64,000 nucleotides of DNA from Peribacillus huizhouensis. Its GTDB lineage: Bacteria; Bacillota; Bacilli; Bacillales; DSM-1321. The DNA lies in the NCBI RefSeq assembly GCF_014138605.1, contig NZ_JACJHX010000002.1, positions 1-64,000 on the forward strand. Direction: 5' to 3'. The translations under genes and the position numbers were made by a program. Positions 1 to 9,090 of the stretch are shown here, piece after piece (the first letter of the stretch is position 1; every line of letters begins with the position of its first letter). Below the pieces are notes generated by a model. The model saw only the letters and a program-made list of their open reading frames with translations. It was not told the origin of the DNA and searched no databases.

Positions 1-92
1 TTTTCCCGCAGGAGTCTCGCACCTTCCACTACAATCAACATCTGTTCGAATTGGTTTCTTGCTAAAAACAACAATCTTTACGAAAAGAGCCT
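1..92. mobile_element. Family B palindromic element, truncated by window edge
   Basis: This is the right part of a repeat found again at 16776-16996 (almost identical over about 90 bases) and, inverted, at 4013-4247. It ends in GAGCCT, the same terminus as the complete copy, 7 bases from the stop codon of the gluconokinase gene. The left end lies outside the window. No coding capacity is seen. It is read as a non-autonomous MITE-like element. Confidence 0.75.
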
Positions 93-99
93 TTACTAA

Positions 100-1653
100 T
101 TAAATCTCTTCATCAATATTTCTTTGATACTTTGCAATTTGCTCATATTCTTTTTCTAATGTACGAGCAACATTGATAAAAATCGGCATTAAATCCCGGT
201 ATTCCTTCACATGATCAGGATTTGGTTTATGTTCATGTGTTTGACCTATTAATTGTTCTACGACATTGAAATCTTCAATCTTACCAAGTCCGTATAAACC
301 TAAGATACAAGCACCTAAGCAAGAAGACTCATAACTTTCTGGAATAATTACTTTTTGATCAAAAATATCAGCCATCATTTGGCGCCATACTTCTGATCTA
401 GCAAATCCGCCTGTGGCTTTAATACTAGTGACAGGCTCATCCATGGCCTCAACCAAAGCTAAAAATACAGAATAAAGATTGAAAATAACACCTTCTAAAG
501 CTGCTCTAATCATATGTTCCTTTTTATGACTTAAAGTCAATCCGAAGAATGATCCACGAACATCTGAGTTCCATAATGGTGCACGTTCACCTGATAAAAA
601 CGGATGGAATAGCAAACCGTTTGCTCCAGGTCTCACTCTACTCGCAATGCGTGTAAGCACTTCATATGGGTCAATCCCGAGTCGTTTTGCCGTTTCAACT
701 TCACTTGCGGCAAACTCATCTCTGATCCAACGTAAAATCATTCCACCATTATTGACTGGACCACCAATTACCCAATGATTTTCAGTTAATGCGTAGCAAA
801 AAATTCTCCCTTTTGGATCGGTCTGTGGTTTAGGAATGACCGTACGAATTGCTCCACTCGTACCGATCGTAATTGCTACTTCACCTCCTTTAATAGCGTT
901 TACACCGATATTCGATAAAACACCATCACTTGCTCCTAACACAAAAGGTGTTGATTCTAAAATACCTAATTCTTGCGCTAATTTCGGGTCACAACCTGTC
1001 ATAACTTTTGTAGTCGAAACAAGTGTTGATAATTGATCAGCTGTAATTCCCGCAACTTCTAATGCTTCTTCATCCCATTCTAGCTTTTTAAGATTTAATA
1101 ATCCCATTGATGATGCTAGAGAATGATCGACTACATATTCGCCAAAAAATTTGTGGAATAAGTATTCTTTAATCCCGATATATTTTTTTGTTTTACTTGC
1201 AATTTCCGGACGATCATGCGTTAACCAGGTAATTTTACTTAAAGGAGACATTGGATGAATAGGTGTCCCTGTTCGCAAATATATTTCATGGCCATTCAGT
1301 TCACGTTTAATTTTCTTTGCCCACTTTTCACTTTGATTATCTGCCCATGTAAAGCAACGTGTTAGAGGTTTATCGGATTCATCCATCGCGATAAGACCAT
1401 GCATAGCAGTACTAAAAGAAAGAAATGATAAATCTTTTGGATCAATTTGTGATTTCTTCATTACATTCCGAATAGATAGAACGACAGCATCAAAAATCTC
1501 CTCTGGATCTTGTTCTGCTGTTGAAACATTAGGTGTATATAATTGATAACCATTATTTTCTTGAGCGATAATTTCTCCTGTTTCACGAAACAGCACTGCT
1601 TTTGTACTCGTTGTTCCTACATCTACACCAAGCATATACTTGTTAGTATCCAT
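100..1653 (-). CDS. gntK: Gluconokinase, FGGY family
   Basis: Phosphorylates D-gluconate with ATP to 6-phosphogluconate in the cytoplasm, feeding the pentose phosphate pathway. The 517 residues have the FGGY two-domain layout: phosphate-binding DVGTTSTK near the N-terminus, catalytic-Asp region GASDGVLSNIG mid-protein, and the C-terminal FLSGERAPLW and ATGGFARSEVWRQ motifs. Length matches Bacillus GntK (about 513). I chose the ATG at 1653 because AAAGGTGAG precedes it by about 7 bases; the open frame extends 8 codons upstream to a TTG with no ribosome site. A promoter overlapped by a GntR-type operator lies 440 bases upstream. No gntR, gntP or gntZ is visible, so the rest of the operon may lie left of the window. 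Other sugar kinases are possible, but the operator supports gluconate. Confidence 0.9.
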   Translation of the reverse strand: MDTNKYMLGVDVGTTSTKAVLFRETGEIIAQENNGYQLYTPNVSTAEQDPEEIFDAVVLSIRNVMKKSQIDPKDLSFLSFSTAMHGLIAMDESDKPLTRCFTWADNQSEKWAKKIKRELNGHEIYLRTGTPIHPMSPLSKITWLTHDRPEIASKTKKYIGIKEYLFHKFFGEYVVDHSLASSMGLLNLKKLEWDEEALEVAGITADQLSTLVSTTKVMTGCDPKLAQELGILESTPFVLGASDGVLSNIGVNAIKGGEVAITIGTSGAIRTVIPKPQTDPKGRIFCYALTENHWVIGGPVNNGGMILRWIRDEFAASEVETAKRLGIDPYEVLTRIASRVRPGANGLLFHPFLSGERAPLWNSDVRGSFFGLTLSHKKEHMIRAALEGVIFNLYSVFLALVEAMDEPVTSIKATGGFARSEVWRQMMADIFDQKVIIPESYESSCLGACILGLYGLGKIEDFNVVEQLIGQTHEHKPNPDHVKEYRDLMPIFINVARTLEKEYEQIAKYQRNIDEEI

Positions 1654-1993
1654 TTTTATTCTCACCTTTCCTAACAATCCTTTTGATTTAATTTTTAATG
1701 ATTTTCTTGAATATCTAACGCTATTTTTGGATAATACTTCCTAATTAAAGTCTTCTTAGTTCATCAGTAAACCGTCGTATCATTTAATAGATTTATGCAA
1801 GCCAGCAGCGGCTGCCATTTTGACCCAGATGATTAGTAATCTATTATGTTTGATTATATGTCGGTTTAATAATTGAAAATATAATTCATAATTTTTATTA
1901 TTCTAAAATATGGTAACGCTAACAACCTAGCCAGAAATAATTTATGCCAACCTTACCTCTTCGGAAGTTAACGCTTTTATAATATTATCTAGA

Positions 1994-2075
1994 TAAAGTT
2001 AAACTTCAATCAGTGGGGCTTCTTCATCCCCCACTGATTGTTAGTTTAACCAATCGGGCTTTTACGGGATAAAAC
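1994..2075. repeat. Family C repeat copy C1
   Basis: A stem-loop element that starts TAAAGTTAAACTTCAATCAG, pairs CAGTGGGG with CCCCCACTG, closes with TTAGTTTAAC and ends near CGGGATAAA. It lies inside the long untranslated leader of gntK. The same ends recur in about ten copies in the window. Confidence 0.75.
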
Positions 2076-2094
2076 GATTTCATTTTCAAAATTA

Positions 2095-2137
2095 ACTTGT
2101 ATACAAGTATACTATAATACAATTTTGTAAATGTAAA
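2095..2137 (-). promoter_or_regulatory. gntK promoter with GntR operator
   Basis: On the minus strand TTTACA (2132-2137) and TAGTAT (2109-2114) are separated by 17 bases. The perfect 14 bp palindrome ACTTGTATACAAGT (2095-2108) follows directly and would cover the transcription start. It has the sequence I know for the B. subtilis GntR operator. This predicts repression relieved by gluconate. A weak catabolite-response-like site (TGAAA-TCG-TTT core, minus strand) sits at 2069-2082, with two mismatches to consensus at one end. The mRNA leader would be about 440 nt. Confidence 0.75.
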
Positions 2138-2303
2138 CCCTTTATTTCATAATTTTTTTACTAATTGATTAAATATAAAAGTCAAGCAATATTTCATAGA
2201 TTTGATCCTTTTACAAAGATAGCTATGCTATGGATAGCCACTTTTAAGGTAAATCCTAAACACAAGTTTTTGTTCACCCACAACTTCTTCCCCGGTTTAA
2301 GTA

Positions 2304-2445
2304 ATAAAGTTAAACTTCAATCAGTGGGGTTGTCTTCATCCCCATTGATTGTTAGTTTAACCAATCTGGCTTTTACGGGCAGTTATCCCCCACCTACGCT
2401 TCCTCGATTCCTATAGGGGGTACTGCCAGTTAAAGCGGGATAAAT
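2304..2445. repeat. Family C repeat copy C2, full-length two-hairpin form
   Basis: The longest clear copy of the family. Hairpin 1 pairs GTTAAACT with AGTTTAAC around an inner ATCAGTGGGG/CCCCATTGAT pair. Hairpin 2 pairs GGCAGT and CCCCC with GGGGG and ACTGCC. It ends AGCGGGATAAA. A fortuitous open frame across this region (2165-2416) has no ribosome site or family resemblance. The rest of the gap between gntK and the dehydrogenase is AT-rich with nothing else recognisable. Confidence 0.75.
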
Positions 2446-2560
2446 TAAAGCCTTCTGTTCTTTCAAATTTATTAAGCTTTGCTCAACTTAATCTTAGTTA
2501 AGCTAAACTACTTTAACTTGTGCATATCTTCACATTTATACAGTGTAAACCTAAAGGTAA

Positions 2561-2596
2561 TAAAAAAAAGAAGCTGTCGAGGGATTCTCGACAGCT
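2561..2596 (-). terminator. Rho-independent terminator of the dehydrogenase gene
   Basis: AGCTGTCGAG (2572-2581) and CTCGACAGCT (2587-2596) form a perfect 10 bp stem with a 5-base loop. A run of eight A on the plus strand gives the U tract for minus-strand transcription. It lies 25 bases after the stop codon. Confidence 0.9.
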
Positions 2597-2621
2597 AGAG
2601 TAGTTTTAGCTTCCTTATTTC

Positions 2622-3641
2622 TTAGTCAAAAATAATGACAGCTTTCCTAACTTTCTCAGGATTTTTTTCGACGAATTCAAACGCTTCTTTTGCTTCACTT
2701 ATATGAAATTTATGAGTGATTAAACCAGCATGGGTTAATTTCTTTTCATTAATCAATTGTACAACTTTACCAAATTGATTTGTTTGTAGTCTAGAACCCG
2801 TAATCGTTAATTCTTTTTTCGTAATTGGCAATAGAGCAATTGAAGATGGTTTTTCATTGAAACCTAATGTAACCACATTACCAGCAGCTGAGGCTACTTT
2901 AACACTTAATTCAAACGTTTGTGGTGTACCGACTGCATCAATAACAATATTTGCCCCTTCGTTGTTAGTAATTTCATAGATTTTACTTTCTAAATCAACT
3001 TCAGTAGGATTTATCGTGTAGTCGGCGCCATTTTCTTTAGCAAATTCCAATCGATTATTCGTAATATCTGAAATAATAACCGTTGCTCCATTTAGTTTAG
3101 CCATTTTCAAAACACAAATACCGATTGGTCCTGCACCTTGAATAAATACAGTATTTCCTTCTTTCACATTCCCTCTCCATACTGCTTGAGCACCAATTGT
3201 ATACGGTTCAGCCATTACTGCTTCATCCCAGCTAATTTCTGGATCCACTTTATGTAGTTGTTTTTCTGGTAAAACTACAATTTCTCTCATACCGCCATCT
3301 TCATGGACACCGAAAACCGAAACCTCTTTACATACATTTGGTCTGCCACTTTTACATGCATAACATGTACCACAATAGCTAATTGGTTCAATGACCACAT
3401 GATCACCTACTGTTAAACTACTAACATTGGAACCGATTTCGATAACTTCACCAGTCACTTCATGTCCAACAATCCTTGGGTATGTAGCAAGTGGATTCGT
3501 TCCGTGGTAAATATGCATATCTGAACCACAGATTCCAACCCGTTTAATTTTCACTAATACCTCATTGTCTTGTTTAATTTCTGGTTGAGGTACGTCCAAT
3601 ACTTCAATTTTATGTGCTTCGGGAATCATTACAGCTTTCAT
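2622..3641 (-). CDS. Zinc-dependent alcohol dehydrogenase, RspB-like
   Basis: A cytosolic medium-chain NAD(P)-dependent dehydrogenase of 339 residues. The catalytic zinc motif ICGSDMH and YPRIVGHE are near the N-terminus, a structural-zinc cysteine cluster ([15 protein letters not shown]) is around residue 90, and the dinucleotide-binding GAGPIG is at about 165. The order YPR-GHE, GVHEDGG and EPYTIGA most resembles RspB and LgoD type enzymes that oxidise hexonates such as L-gulonate or L-galactonate; this is remembered family similarity. The ATG at 3641 has AGGAGAG upstream and is preferred to the in-frame start 11 codons earlier. Proximity to gluconokinase suggests sugar-acid catabolism, but it has its own promoter and terminator. 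Substrate unknown. Confidence 0.8.
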   Translation of the reverse strand: MKAVMIPEAHKIEVLDVPQPEIKQDNEVLVKIKRVGICGSDMHIYHGTNPLATYPRIVGHEVTGEVIEIGSNVSSLTVGDHVVIEPISYCGTCYACKSGRPNVCKEVSVFGVHEDGGMREIVVLPEKQLHKVDPEISWDEAVMAEPYTIGAQAVWRGNVKEGNTVFIQGAGPIGICVLKMAKLNGATVIISDITNNRLEFAKENGADYTINPTEVDLESKIYEITNNEGANIVIDAVGTPQTFELSVKVASAAGNVVTLGFNEKPSSIALLPITKKELTITGSRLQTNQFGKVVQLINEKKLTHAGLITHKFHISEAKEAFEFVEKNPEKVRKAVIIFD

Positions 3642-3764
3642 TATCTTCTCTCCTACTAAAAATTTTTTATACACATGTATCTTACATAACTAATCAGAAA
3701 ATGGAAAGAACTCTTCAGTCACTTCTTTTTCAAGATGGTAACCCTTTCAAAGGACATTCCATTT

Positions 3765-3824
3765 AATTTGTTTAATAAACAAATTATTCATTTACACAAT
3801 ACCATTTAAGTTTTTTCTCGTCAA
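3765..3824 (-). promoter_or_regulatory. Promoter and 21 bp palindromic operator of the dehydrogenase
   Basis: On the minus strand TTGACG (3819-3824), a 17-base spacer and TATTGT (3796-3801) form a sigma-A type promoter. Ten bases downstream of the -10 is a perfect 21 bp palindrome (3765-3785) with arms AATTTGTTTA and TAAACAAATT around one central base, in a typical repressor position. A weak catabolite-response-like sequence lies at 3736-3749. The regulator is not identifiable here. Confidence 0.6.
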
Positions 3825-4012
3825 TTGATAATTATCACGTGAAGGACGCCCCATTTATAAAAAAATGTTGGGTAAATTATGAAGCTAATGCATAGGTGAT
3901 GTGTTTAGACTATTCAATGATGATTAGTATTGGAATAAGAACAACTTTTCTATTTTTCTTCGCTTTTATAGACAGAAAAACATATCAAAGTCAAAAAGTT
4001 CCGTTTTTTCTG

Positions 4013-4247
4013 ATGCTCTTCTCGTAAAGATTGTTGTTATTAGCAAAAACAAATTTGAGCAGATGTTGATTGTAGTGGAAGGTGCGAGACTCCTGCGGGA
4101 AAAGCGTGTTGAGGGAGACCCCGCAAGTGCAAAGCACTGAGGAGGCTTCTGAGACCGCCCGCGGAAAGCGAGTACCTGCAACGGAAGTCAACCCAGGTTG
4201 TTAGTTTAAATATTATTGAAAAGTAACAAAGTATGTGAAAACAGCCT
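4013..4247. mobile_element. Family B palindromic element, full-length
   Basis: An inverted copy of the element at 16776-16996. It begins ATGCTCTTCTCG, ends GAAAACAGCCT, and contains the long GC-rich palindrome with CTCCTGCGGGAAAAGCG and CCCGCGGAAAGCGAG on opposite sides. The 60-75 codon open frames inside it are by-products of the repeat. Similar GC-rich palindromes are, from memory, widespread in Bacillaceae intergenic DNA. No direct repeat is evident at its borders. Confidence 0.8.
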
Positions 4248-4281
4248 TAGTAAAAAACATATTTAGTGGGGAGAAAGAGAT

Positions 4282-4347
4282 ATGCCGTTATTAATTGTGA
4301 TTTTGTTAAACTACCTCTTTATCATGAGACAGTACTACAAGAAATAG
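4282..4347 (+). CDS. Possible 21-residue hydrophobic peptide
   Basis: An ATG preceded by GGGGAGAAAGAG opens a 21-codon frame: a hydrophobic stretch (PLLIVILLNYLFIM) followed by a basic tail (RQYYKK). It lies between family B and family A repeats with no assigned neighbour. The size and hydrophobic-plus-basic layout resemble type I toxin or small membrane peptides, but so short a frame can arise by chance. I do not recognise it. Confidence 0.25.
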   Translation: MPLLIVILLNYLFIMRQYYKK

Positions 4348-4492
4348 AGGCTACTTACAAATAAACATTAACACAATTACACTAATACCTTTGGTTAATT
4401 TTATGAAAATCCGAACTTTATACACTATACAGTCAGGGTTTAACACCAAAAGCTACGAGTAAGGCACCCAAATCTGCCTCTAAAAACATAAA

Positions 4493-4578
4493 AGGGTCAG
4501 TACCCCACATCTACTATCTATCGTTTATAACGTGAACATGACACGATAAACGGTGTATAGAGTGTGAGGTCTGACCCT
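4493..4578. repeat. Family A palindrome copy A1, 3' of gcvPB
   Basis: AGGGTCAG at the left end pairs with CTGACCCT at the right. Inner paired segments include ATCTATCGTTT against GATAAACGGTG and a GTG-x-x-x-x-GACAC apex. It lies 11 bases after the gcvPB stop, the place of an operon terminator, and is followed on the minus strand by a short T-rich stretch. A terminator role is inferred. Confidence 0.7.
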
Positions 4579-4589
4579 CCTTTTTACAG

Positions 4590-6047
4590 TTATGATTGAT
4601 AACGTAATATTGGTTTACGAGCTGCTAGTGTTTCATCTAGACGTTTAATTACTGTTGTATGTGGCGCTTCTTGAACGATTTCTGGATTCTCTTCCGCTTC
4701 CTTAGCAATTTGGATCATCGCCTCAATGAAAGAATCTAAGGTTTCTTTCGATTCTGTTTCAGTTGGTTCGATCATGATACATTCCTCAACATTCAATGGG
4801 AAATAAATCGTAGGCGGATGATAACCGAAATCAAGCAACCTTTTAGCAATATCAAGGGTCCGCACGCCTAGTTTCTTTTGGCGTCTGCCGCTTAATACGA
4901 ATTCATGCTTACAGTGCTTATCGTATGGAAGGTCATAGTACTCAGCGAGCCTTCTCATCATATAATTTGCATTTAGAACCGCATTCTCTGTCACGGCCTT
5001 CAAGCCATCCGGCCCCATTGAGCGGATATATGTGTAGGCTCTAACATTAATGCCGAAATTGCCATAGAAAGGCTTAACGCGTCCAATCGATTGAGGTACA
5101 TCATTTTCAAACATATATTGACCATCTTTTTTTACAAGAACAGGTTTAGGCAAGTATGGGATTAGGTCTTGCTTTACGCCAACTGGCCCAGATCCAGGGC
5201 CACCGCCGCCATGTGGCCCGGTGAACGTTTTGTGTAGATTTAAATGCACAACATCAAAGCCCATATCACCAGGACGTGCTTTGGAAAGTACAGCATTTAA
5301 GTTTGCTCCGTCATAATACAGTTTACCACCTGCATCATGGACAACTTTTGCCATTTCTAAAATATTCTCTTCGAACAATCCTAATGTATTAGGATTCGTT
5401 AACATTAACGCAGCTGTATCGTCACCTACTACGCGTTTTAAATCTTCAAGATCAACCAAACCGAATTCATCCGATTTGACTGTGATCGTTTCAAACCCAG
5501 CAACAGTTGCAGAAGCAGGATTCGTTCCATGGGCAGAGTCTGGGACAATGACCTTCGTACGTTTCGTATCTCCGTTTGCCTCATGGTAAGCACGAATCAT
5601 CATTAATCCAGTCCACTCACCGTGTGCCCCTGCGGCAGGTTGTAGTGTGACTTGATCCATGCCCGTAATTTCCACAAGATGTTCTTGAAGATCATACATT
5701 AGCTCAAGTGCACCTTGCACAGTGCTGGCATCTTGAAGCGGGTGAATATGAGCGAAACCGGCAATTCGAGCTACATTTTCGTTAATTTTCGGATTATATT
5801 TCATCGTACAAGAACCGAGTGGATAAAAACCTGAATCCACACCATGGTTACGATTCGAAAGAGCCGTATAGTGACGCATAATATCAAGCTCAGATACTTC
5901 TGGTAATTCTGCTTCCTCAATGCGGATATAGTCAGTTGGAAGCAACTCTTCAAGCGAGATCGCTTCTACGTCCATTTCCGGTAGGCTATAACCGATGCGT
6001 CCTTCGGTACTCATTTCAAAAACTAATGGTTGATCCTGATTATTCAT
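4590..6047 (-). CDS. gcvPB: Glycine dehydrogenase (decarboxylating) subunit 2
   Basis: The PLP-binding half of the split P-protein of the glycine cleavage system. With GcvPA it decarboxylates glycine and passes the aminomethyl group to lipoyl-GcvH. The 485 residues carry the lysine motif [19 protein letters not shown], in which K forms the Schiff base. Length matches the Bacillus protein (about 488). The start is the ATG at 6047, preceded by GGGGGAT, which overlaps the end of gcvPA by 8 bases; the longer in-frame extension was rejected. Last gene of the gcvT-gcvPA-gcvPB operon, probably controlled by the upstream glycine riboswitch. Confidence 0.95.
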   Translation of the reverse strand: MNNQDQPLVFEMSTEGRIGYSLPEMDVEAISLEELLPTDYIRIEEAELPEVSELDIMRHYTALSNRNHGVDSGFYPLGSCTMKYNPKINENVARIAGFAHIHPLQDASTVQGALELMYDLQEHLVEITGMDQVTLQPAAGAHGEWTGLMMIRAYHEANGDTKRTKVIVPDSAHGTNPASATVAGFETITVKSDEFGLVDLEDLKRVVGDDTAALMLTNPNTLGLFEENILEMAKVVHDAGGKLYYDGANLNAVLSKARPGDMGFDVVHLNLHKTFTGPHGGGGPGSGPVGVKQDLIPYLPKPVLVKKDGQYMFENDVPQSIGRVKPFYGNFGINVRAYTYIRSMGPDGLKAVTENAVLNANYMMRRLAEYYDLPYDKHCKHEFVLSGRRQKKLGVRTLDIAKRLLDFGYHPPTIYFPLNVEECIMIEPTETESKETLDSFIEAMIQIAKEAEENPEIVQEAPHTTVIKRLDETLAARKPILRYQS

Positions 6048-7389
6048 GGCTATCCCCCAATTCTTGTACAAATGCATCAATTTCTTCTTTTGTTCTCAAC
6101 TCTGTTACGGCCACAAGCATATGATCTTGCAGTTCTGGGTAAGTTAAACCTAGATGATAGCCGCCAATCATATCTTGTGCAAACAATTGATCATTAATTT
6201 CCCGATATGATCTTGGAAGTTTTATCACGAATTCGTTAAAAGAAGGTCCTTCGAACACGACTTCCATTCCTTTAGCTTGTAAAGCTGTTTTCGCATAATG
6301 AGCTTTTTGAATATTTTGTATTGCCATTTCCTTTACACCCTTTTTGCCGAGTGCCGTCATAGCAACAGAGGCAGCGAGAGCATTTAACGCCTGGTTTGAA
6401 CAAATATTAGAAGTCGCTTTATCACGCCGAATATGTTGTTCTCGAGCTTGAAGTGTCAATACAAAGCCACGTTTGCCATCTTCATCAACAGTCTGCCCGA
6501 CAAGTCTACCTGGAACTTTACGCATTAATTTATTTGTAACTGCAAAATAGCCACAGTGTGGTCCGCCAAATGCCGCAGGAATTCCAAATGGCTGGGCATC
6601 ACCAGTAACGATATCAGCACCTAGTTTTCCAGGTGGCGTTAGGGCACCTAACGCTAATGGGTTACTTGAAACAATAAACATCGACTTTTGTTCATGAACG
6701 ATTTTTTCAATCTCTTTCAAAGGTTCAATGCGGCCAAAGAAATTTGGATATTGAATGATGACCCCCGCAATATCATCGCTGATTAACTCTTTTAGTGCAT
6801 CCAAATCGGTTACGCCATCACGATGAGGTATTTCCACCACTTCAACTCGCTGGCCCTTCGCATATGACGCAACAACATCACGAGACTCAGGATGAACCGT
6901 GTTAGAAATCAAGATTTTCTTACGTCTTGTATGTCCGCTGCTTAACATCGCTGCCTCAGCAAGAGCAGTTCCACCATCATACATAGAAGAATTGGCAACA
7001 TCCATGCCAGTCAATTCACAAATCATCGTTTGAAATTCAAAGATTGCTTGAAGCTCCCCTTGAGAAATTTCCGGCTGATATGGAGTATACGCTGTATAAA
7101 ATTCAGATCGAGAAATCACATGGTCGACGATAATTGGTTGATAATGATCGTACACACCAGCACCTAGAAATGAAGCATACCGCTTTGCATCAGCGTTTTT
7201 CCCAGCCAATTTAGTAAGCTCTTTTAAAAGAGCGGGTTCTGATTTAGCAGGTTTAATCTTGTATTCACCTTGGAAACGTACACTCTGTGGAATATCACTG
7301 AATAGCTCATCTATACTAGAAACACCAATTGCATCTAACATTTCATTTTGATCTTTGTCAGTCATCGGTAGATAGCGATGTTTAGTCAT
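6040..7389 (-). CDS. gcvPA: Glycine dehydrogenase (decarboxylating) subunit 1
   Basis: The N-terminal-half homologue of the P-protein, 449 residues, the usual length of Bacillus GcvPA (448). It has the PLP-enzyme fold but lacks the Schiff-base lysine, which lies in GcvPB. Visible family segments include [30 protein letters not shown] and GPHCGYFAV. It starts 13 bases after gcvT and its stop overlaps the gcvPB start, so the two subunits are probably translationally coupled. Confidence 0.95.
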   Translation of the reverse strand: MTKHRYLPMTDKDQNEMLDAIGVSSIDELFSDIPQSVRFQGEYKIKPAKSEPALLKELTKLAGKNADAKRYASFLGAGVYDHYQPIIVDHVISRSEFYTAYTPYQPEISQGELQAIFEFQTMICELTGMDVANSSMYDGGTALAEAAMLSSGHTRRKKILISNTVHPESRDVVASYAKGQRVEVVEIPHRDGVTDLDALKELISDDIAGVIIQYPNFFGRIEPLKEIEKIVHEQKSMFIVSSNPLALGALTPPGKLGADIVTGDAQPFGIPAAFGGPHCGYFAVTNKLMRKVPGRLVGQTVDEDGKRGFVLTLQAREQHIRRDKATSNICSNQALNALAASVAMTALGKKGVKEMAIQNIQKAHYAKTALQAKGMEVVFEGPSFNEFVIKLPRSYREINDQLFAQDMIGGYHLGLTYPELQDHMLVAVTELRTKEEIDAFVQELGDSHE

Positions 7390-7402
7390 GATTTTCTCCC
7401 CC

Positions 7403-8509
7403 TCATCCTCTTGGTCGTTTATAAAATGGTGTCTTAGCCACTACCGCTTTCACACGTTTGGAACGAATTTCAACTTCAACTTCTGTTCCAATCCCTGTAT
7501 ACTCTTTTTTCAATAAGGCAAGACCGACGTTTTTCTTCAATGTGGGCGATTGTGTCCCAGTTGTCACTTCGCCAATCAATTCAGAACCGTAGTAAACAGA
7601 ATAGCCATGACGTGGTATGCCGCGTTCGATCATTTCGATGCCGACGAGCTTACGAGGTGCACCTTGTTCTTTTTGCTTAGAAAGAACAGACTTACCAATG
7701 AAATCAGCCTCTTTGTCAACTTTGACAGCAAAACCAATTCCCGCTTCAATCGGCGAAATATCAGGTGACAACTCTTGACCATATAACGGAAGCTTAGCCT
7801 CGAACCGGAGCGTATCACGAGCACCTAGACCGATTGGTAGAACGCCTTCATCCTTACCTGCTTCAAGAATCGCTTTCCAGAGAGTTTTTGCGTCTTCGTT
7901 TTTACAATACATTTCAAAGCCATCTTCCCCCGTATACCCTGTGCGTGAAACGAGAGCCAAGACTCCATTAAGTTCCACATTTTCTTTGAAAGTAAAAAAG
8001 TCAATCTCACTCAAATTCGTGTTTACAGCTAATTTCTGAAGGATTTTTTCAGCCGCAGGGCCTTGAAGAGCAAGCAAAGCTACTTCATTTGAGATATTTG
8101 TCAGTTCAACATCTTCAATCAAGTGATCGTGCAGCCAATTGTAATCCTTCTCGATATTGCCAGCATTCACAACTAATAAATAGTCATCTTCCGCTTTCTT
8201 ATAAATAATTAAATCATCGACAACACCGCCATTTTCATAGCACAATGCGGCATATTGCGCATGCCCCACATCAAGCTTGAGAAGATCGTTCGTAATCATT
8301 CTTTGTAAAAAGTCAGTGCTTCCTTTTCCTTTTACAACAAACTCTCCCATATGAGAAACATCGAACAAGCCTGCCTTTGTTCGTACTGCTTCATGTTCTT
8401 CTTTAATGCCAGAAAACTGGACTGGCAGCTCCCAGCCACCAAAGTCAATCGTTTTACCACTATAATCTGCATAGATCGTAAATAATGGCGTCCTTTTTAA
8501 TTCAGTCAT
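7403..8509 (-). CDS. gcvT: Aminomethyltransferase, glycine cleavage T protein
   Basis: Transfers the methylene carbon from aminomethyl-GcvH to tetrahydrofolate, releasing ammonia. The 368 residues show the folate-binding family signatures [29 protein letters not shown] and [19 protein letters not shown] chose the ATG at 8509 because GAGGAGG precedes it by 7 bases; the in-frame extension begins in the ribosome site. First gene of the operon, directly after a glycine riboswitch and terminator. The H-protein gene is not in the window. Confidence 0.95.
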   Translation of the reverse strand: MTELKRTPLFTIYADYSGKTIDFGGWELPVQFSGIKEEHEAVRTKAGLFDVSHMGEFVVKGKGSTDFLQRMITNDLLKLDVGHAQYAALCYENGGVVDDLIIYKKAEDDYLLVVNAGNIEKDYNWLHDHLIEDVELTNISNEVALLALQGPAAEKILQKLAVNTNLSEIDFFTFKENVELNGVLALVSRTGYTGEDGFEMYCKNEDAKTLWKAILEAGKDEGVLPIGLGARDTLRFEAKLPLYGQELSPDISPIEAGIGFAVKVDKEADFIGKSVLSKQKEQGAPRKLVGIEMIERGIPRHGYSVYYGSELIGEVTTGTQSPTLKKNVGLALLKKEYTGIGTEVEVEIRSKRVKAVVAKTPFYKRPRG

Positions 8510-8538
8510 ACTACGCCTCCTCACATTTTTTAGGGCAT

Positions 8539-8579
8539 AAAAAAAGACAGAGTAGCCCCTTAGAAGCTTTTTCTCTGTC
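8539..8579 (-). terminator. Riboswitch-controlled terminator before gcvT
   Basis: GACAGAG (8546-8552) pairs with CTCTGTC (8573-8579) and is followed on the minus strand by seven U. The promoter-proximal arm of the stem overlaps the 3' end of the second glycine aptamer, the expected layout for a transcriptional ON switch. Confidence 0.85.
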
Positions 8580-8753
8580 CTGAAACCTGAAAGTTTACCT
8601 AAAAAGGCTTTCCCCTTTGGTGGTCTTAAAAGCTTCTGCTTCTAGACACTCTCCAGAGTTGCGTCCAACAAGGGTTCTTTTGCCTGAGAGATTCGCTGCT
8701 AAGCTTGCTCCTTCGGCGCTACAATTGTAGTCTCTCCCCCAGCCTTCATCCGC
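8573..8753 (-). promoter_or_regulatory. Tandem glycine riboswitch of the gcv operon
   Basis: On the minus strand the first aptamer runs from GGGGGAGAGAC through CGCCGAAGGAGCAAGC to GAATCTCTCAGGCAAAAG. The second runs from ACTCTGGAGAGTG through ACCACCAAAGGGGAAAGCC to AAACTTTCAGG. These are the conserved core segments of the gcvT RNA family in its two-aptamer form. Glycine binding should prevent the downstream terminator and allow gcvT-gcvPA-gcvPB expression. The open frame across this region (8595-8831) is not a gene. Confidence 0.93.
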
Positions 8754-8758
8754 ATATA

Positions 8759-8788
8759 ATATTATCTTTTTTGCACATACTATGTAAA
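8759..8788 (-). promoter_or_regulatory. Promoter of the gcv operon
   Basis: TTTACA (8783-8788), an 18-base spacer and TAATAT (8759-8764) lie on the minus strand a few bases upstream of the first aptamer. The position fits a transcript that begins with the riboswitch. Confidence 0.6.
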
Positions 8789-9090
8789 TAAGGGTTGCAC
8801 CATAAAAATGGTCTTTGCCGACTTTACACATTTTTTTAATTCGCAGTAAATGAGGCTACTTCCGCCAAACACTTAGAATACCGTTATTACTATAGTAATA
8901 AAACAGTGGGATTCTTTCAAATAAAAATTATATTTATTGATAGAAAATTTCAAAATTTAACACTTACGTTCATACTACCATTAATAATGCTTGAATCGCA
9001 ATCATTTTTCGTAAAATCCTAACTTTTATTATATTTTAGCCTATTAACGTTCGTATTTAACCTTTAATTGTTTAGAAAGGAGCATTGTTT

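Noticed and set aside
2165-2416. 83-codon plus-strand frame
   Set aside because: Covers a family C repeat and its flank; no ribosome site or family resemblance.
3966-4191. Two open frames of 66-71 codons
   Set aside because: They lie inside the family B element, overlap each other on the same strand, lack ribosome sites and are produced by the repeat's composition.
8595-8831. 78-codon minus-strand frame
   Set aside because: Lies within the glycine riboswitch and the gcv promoter.
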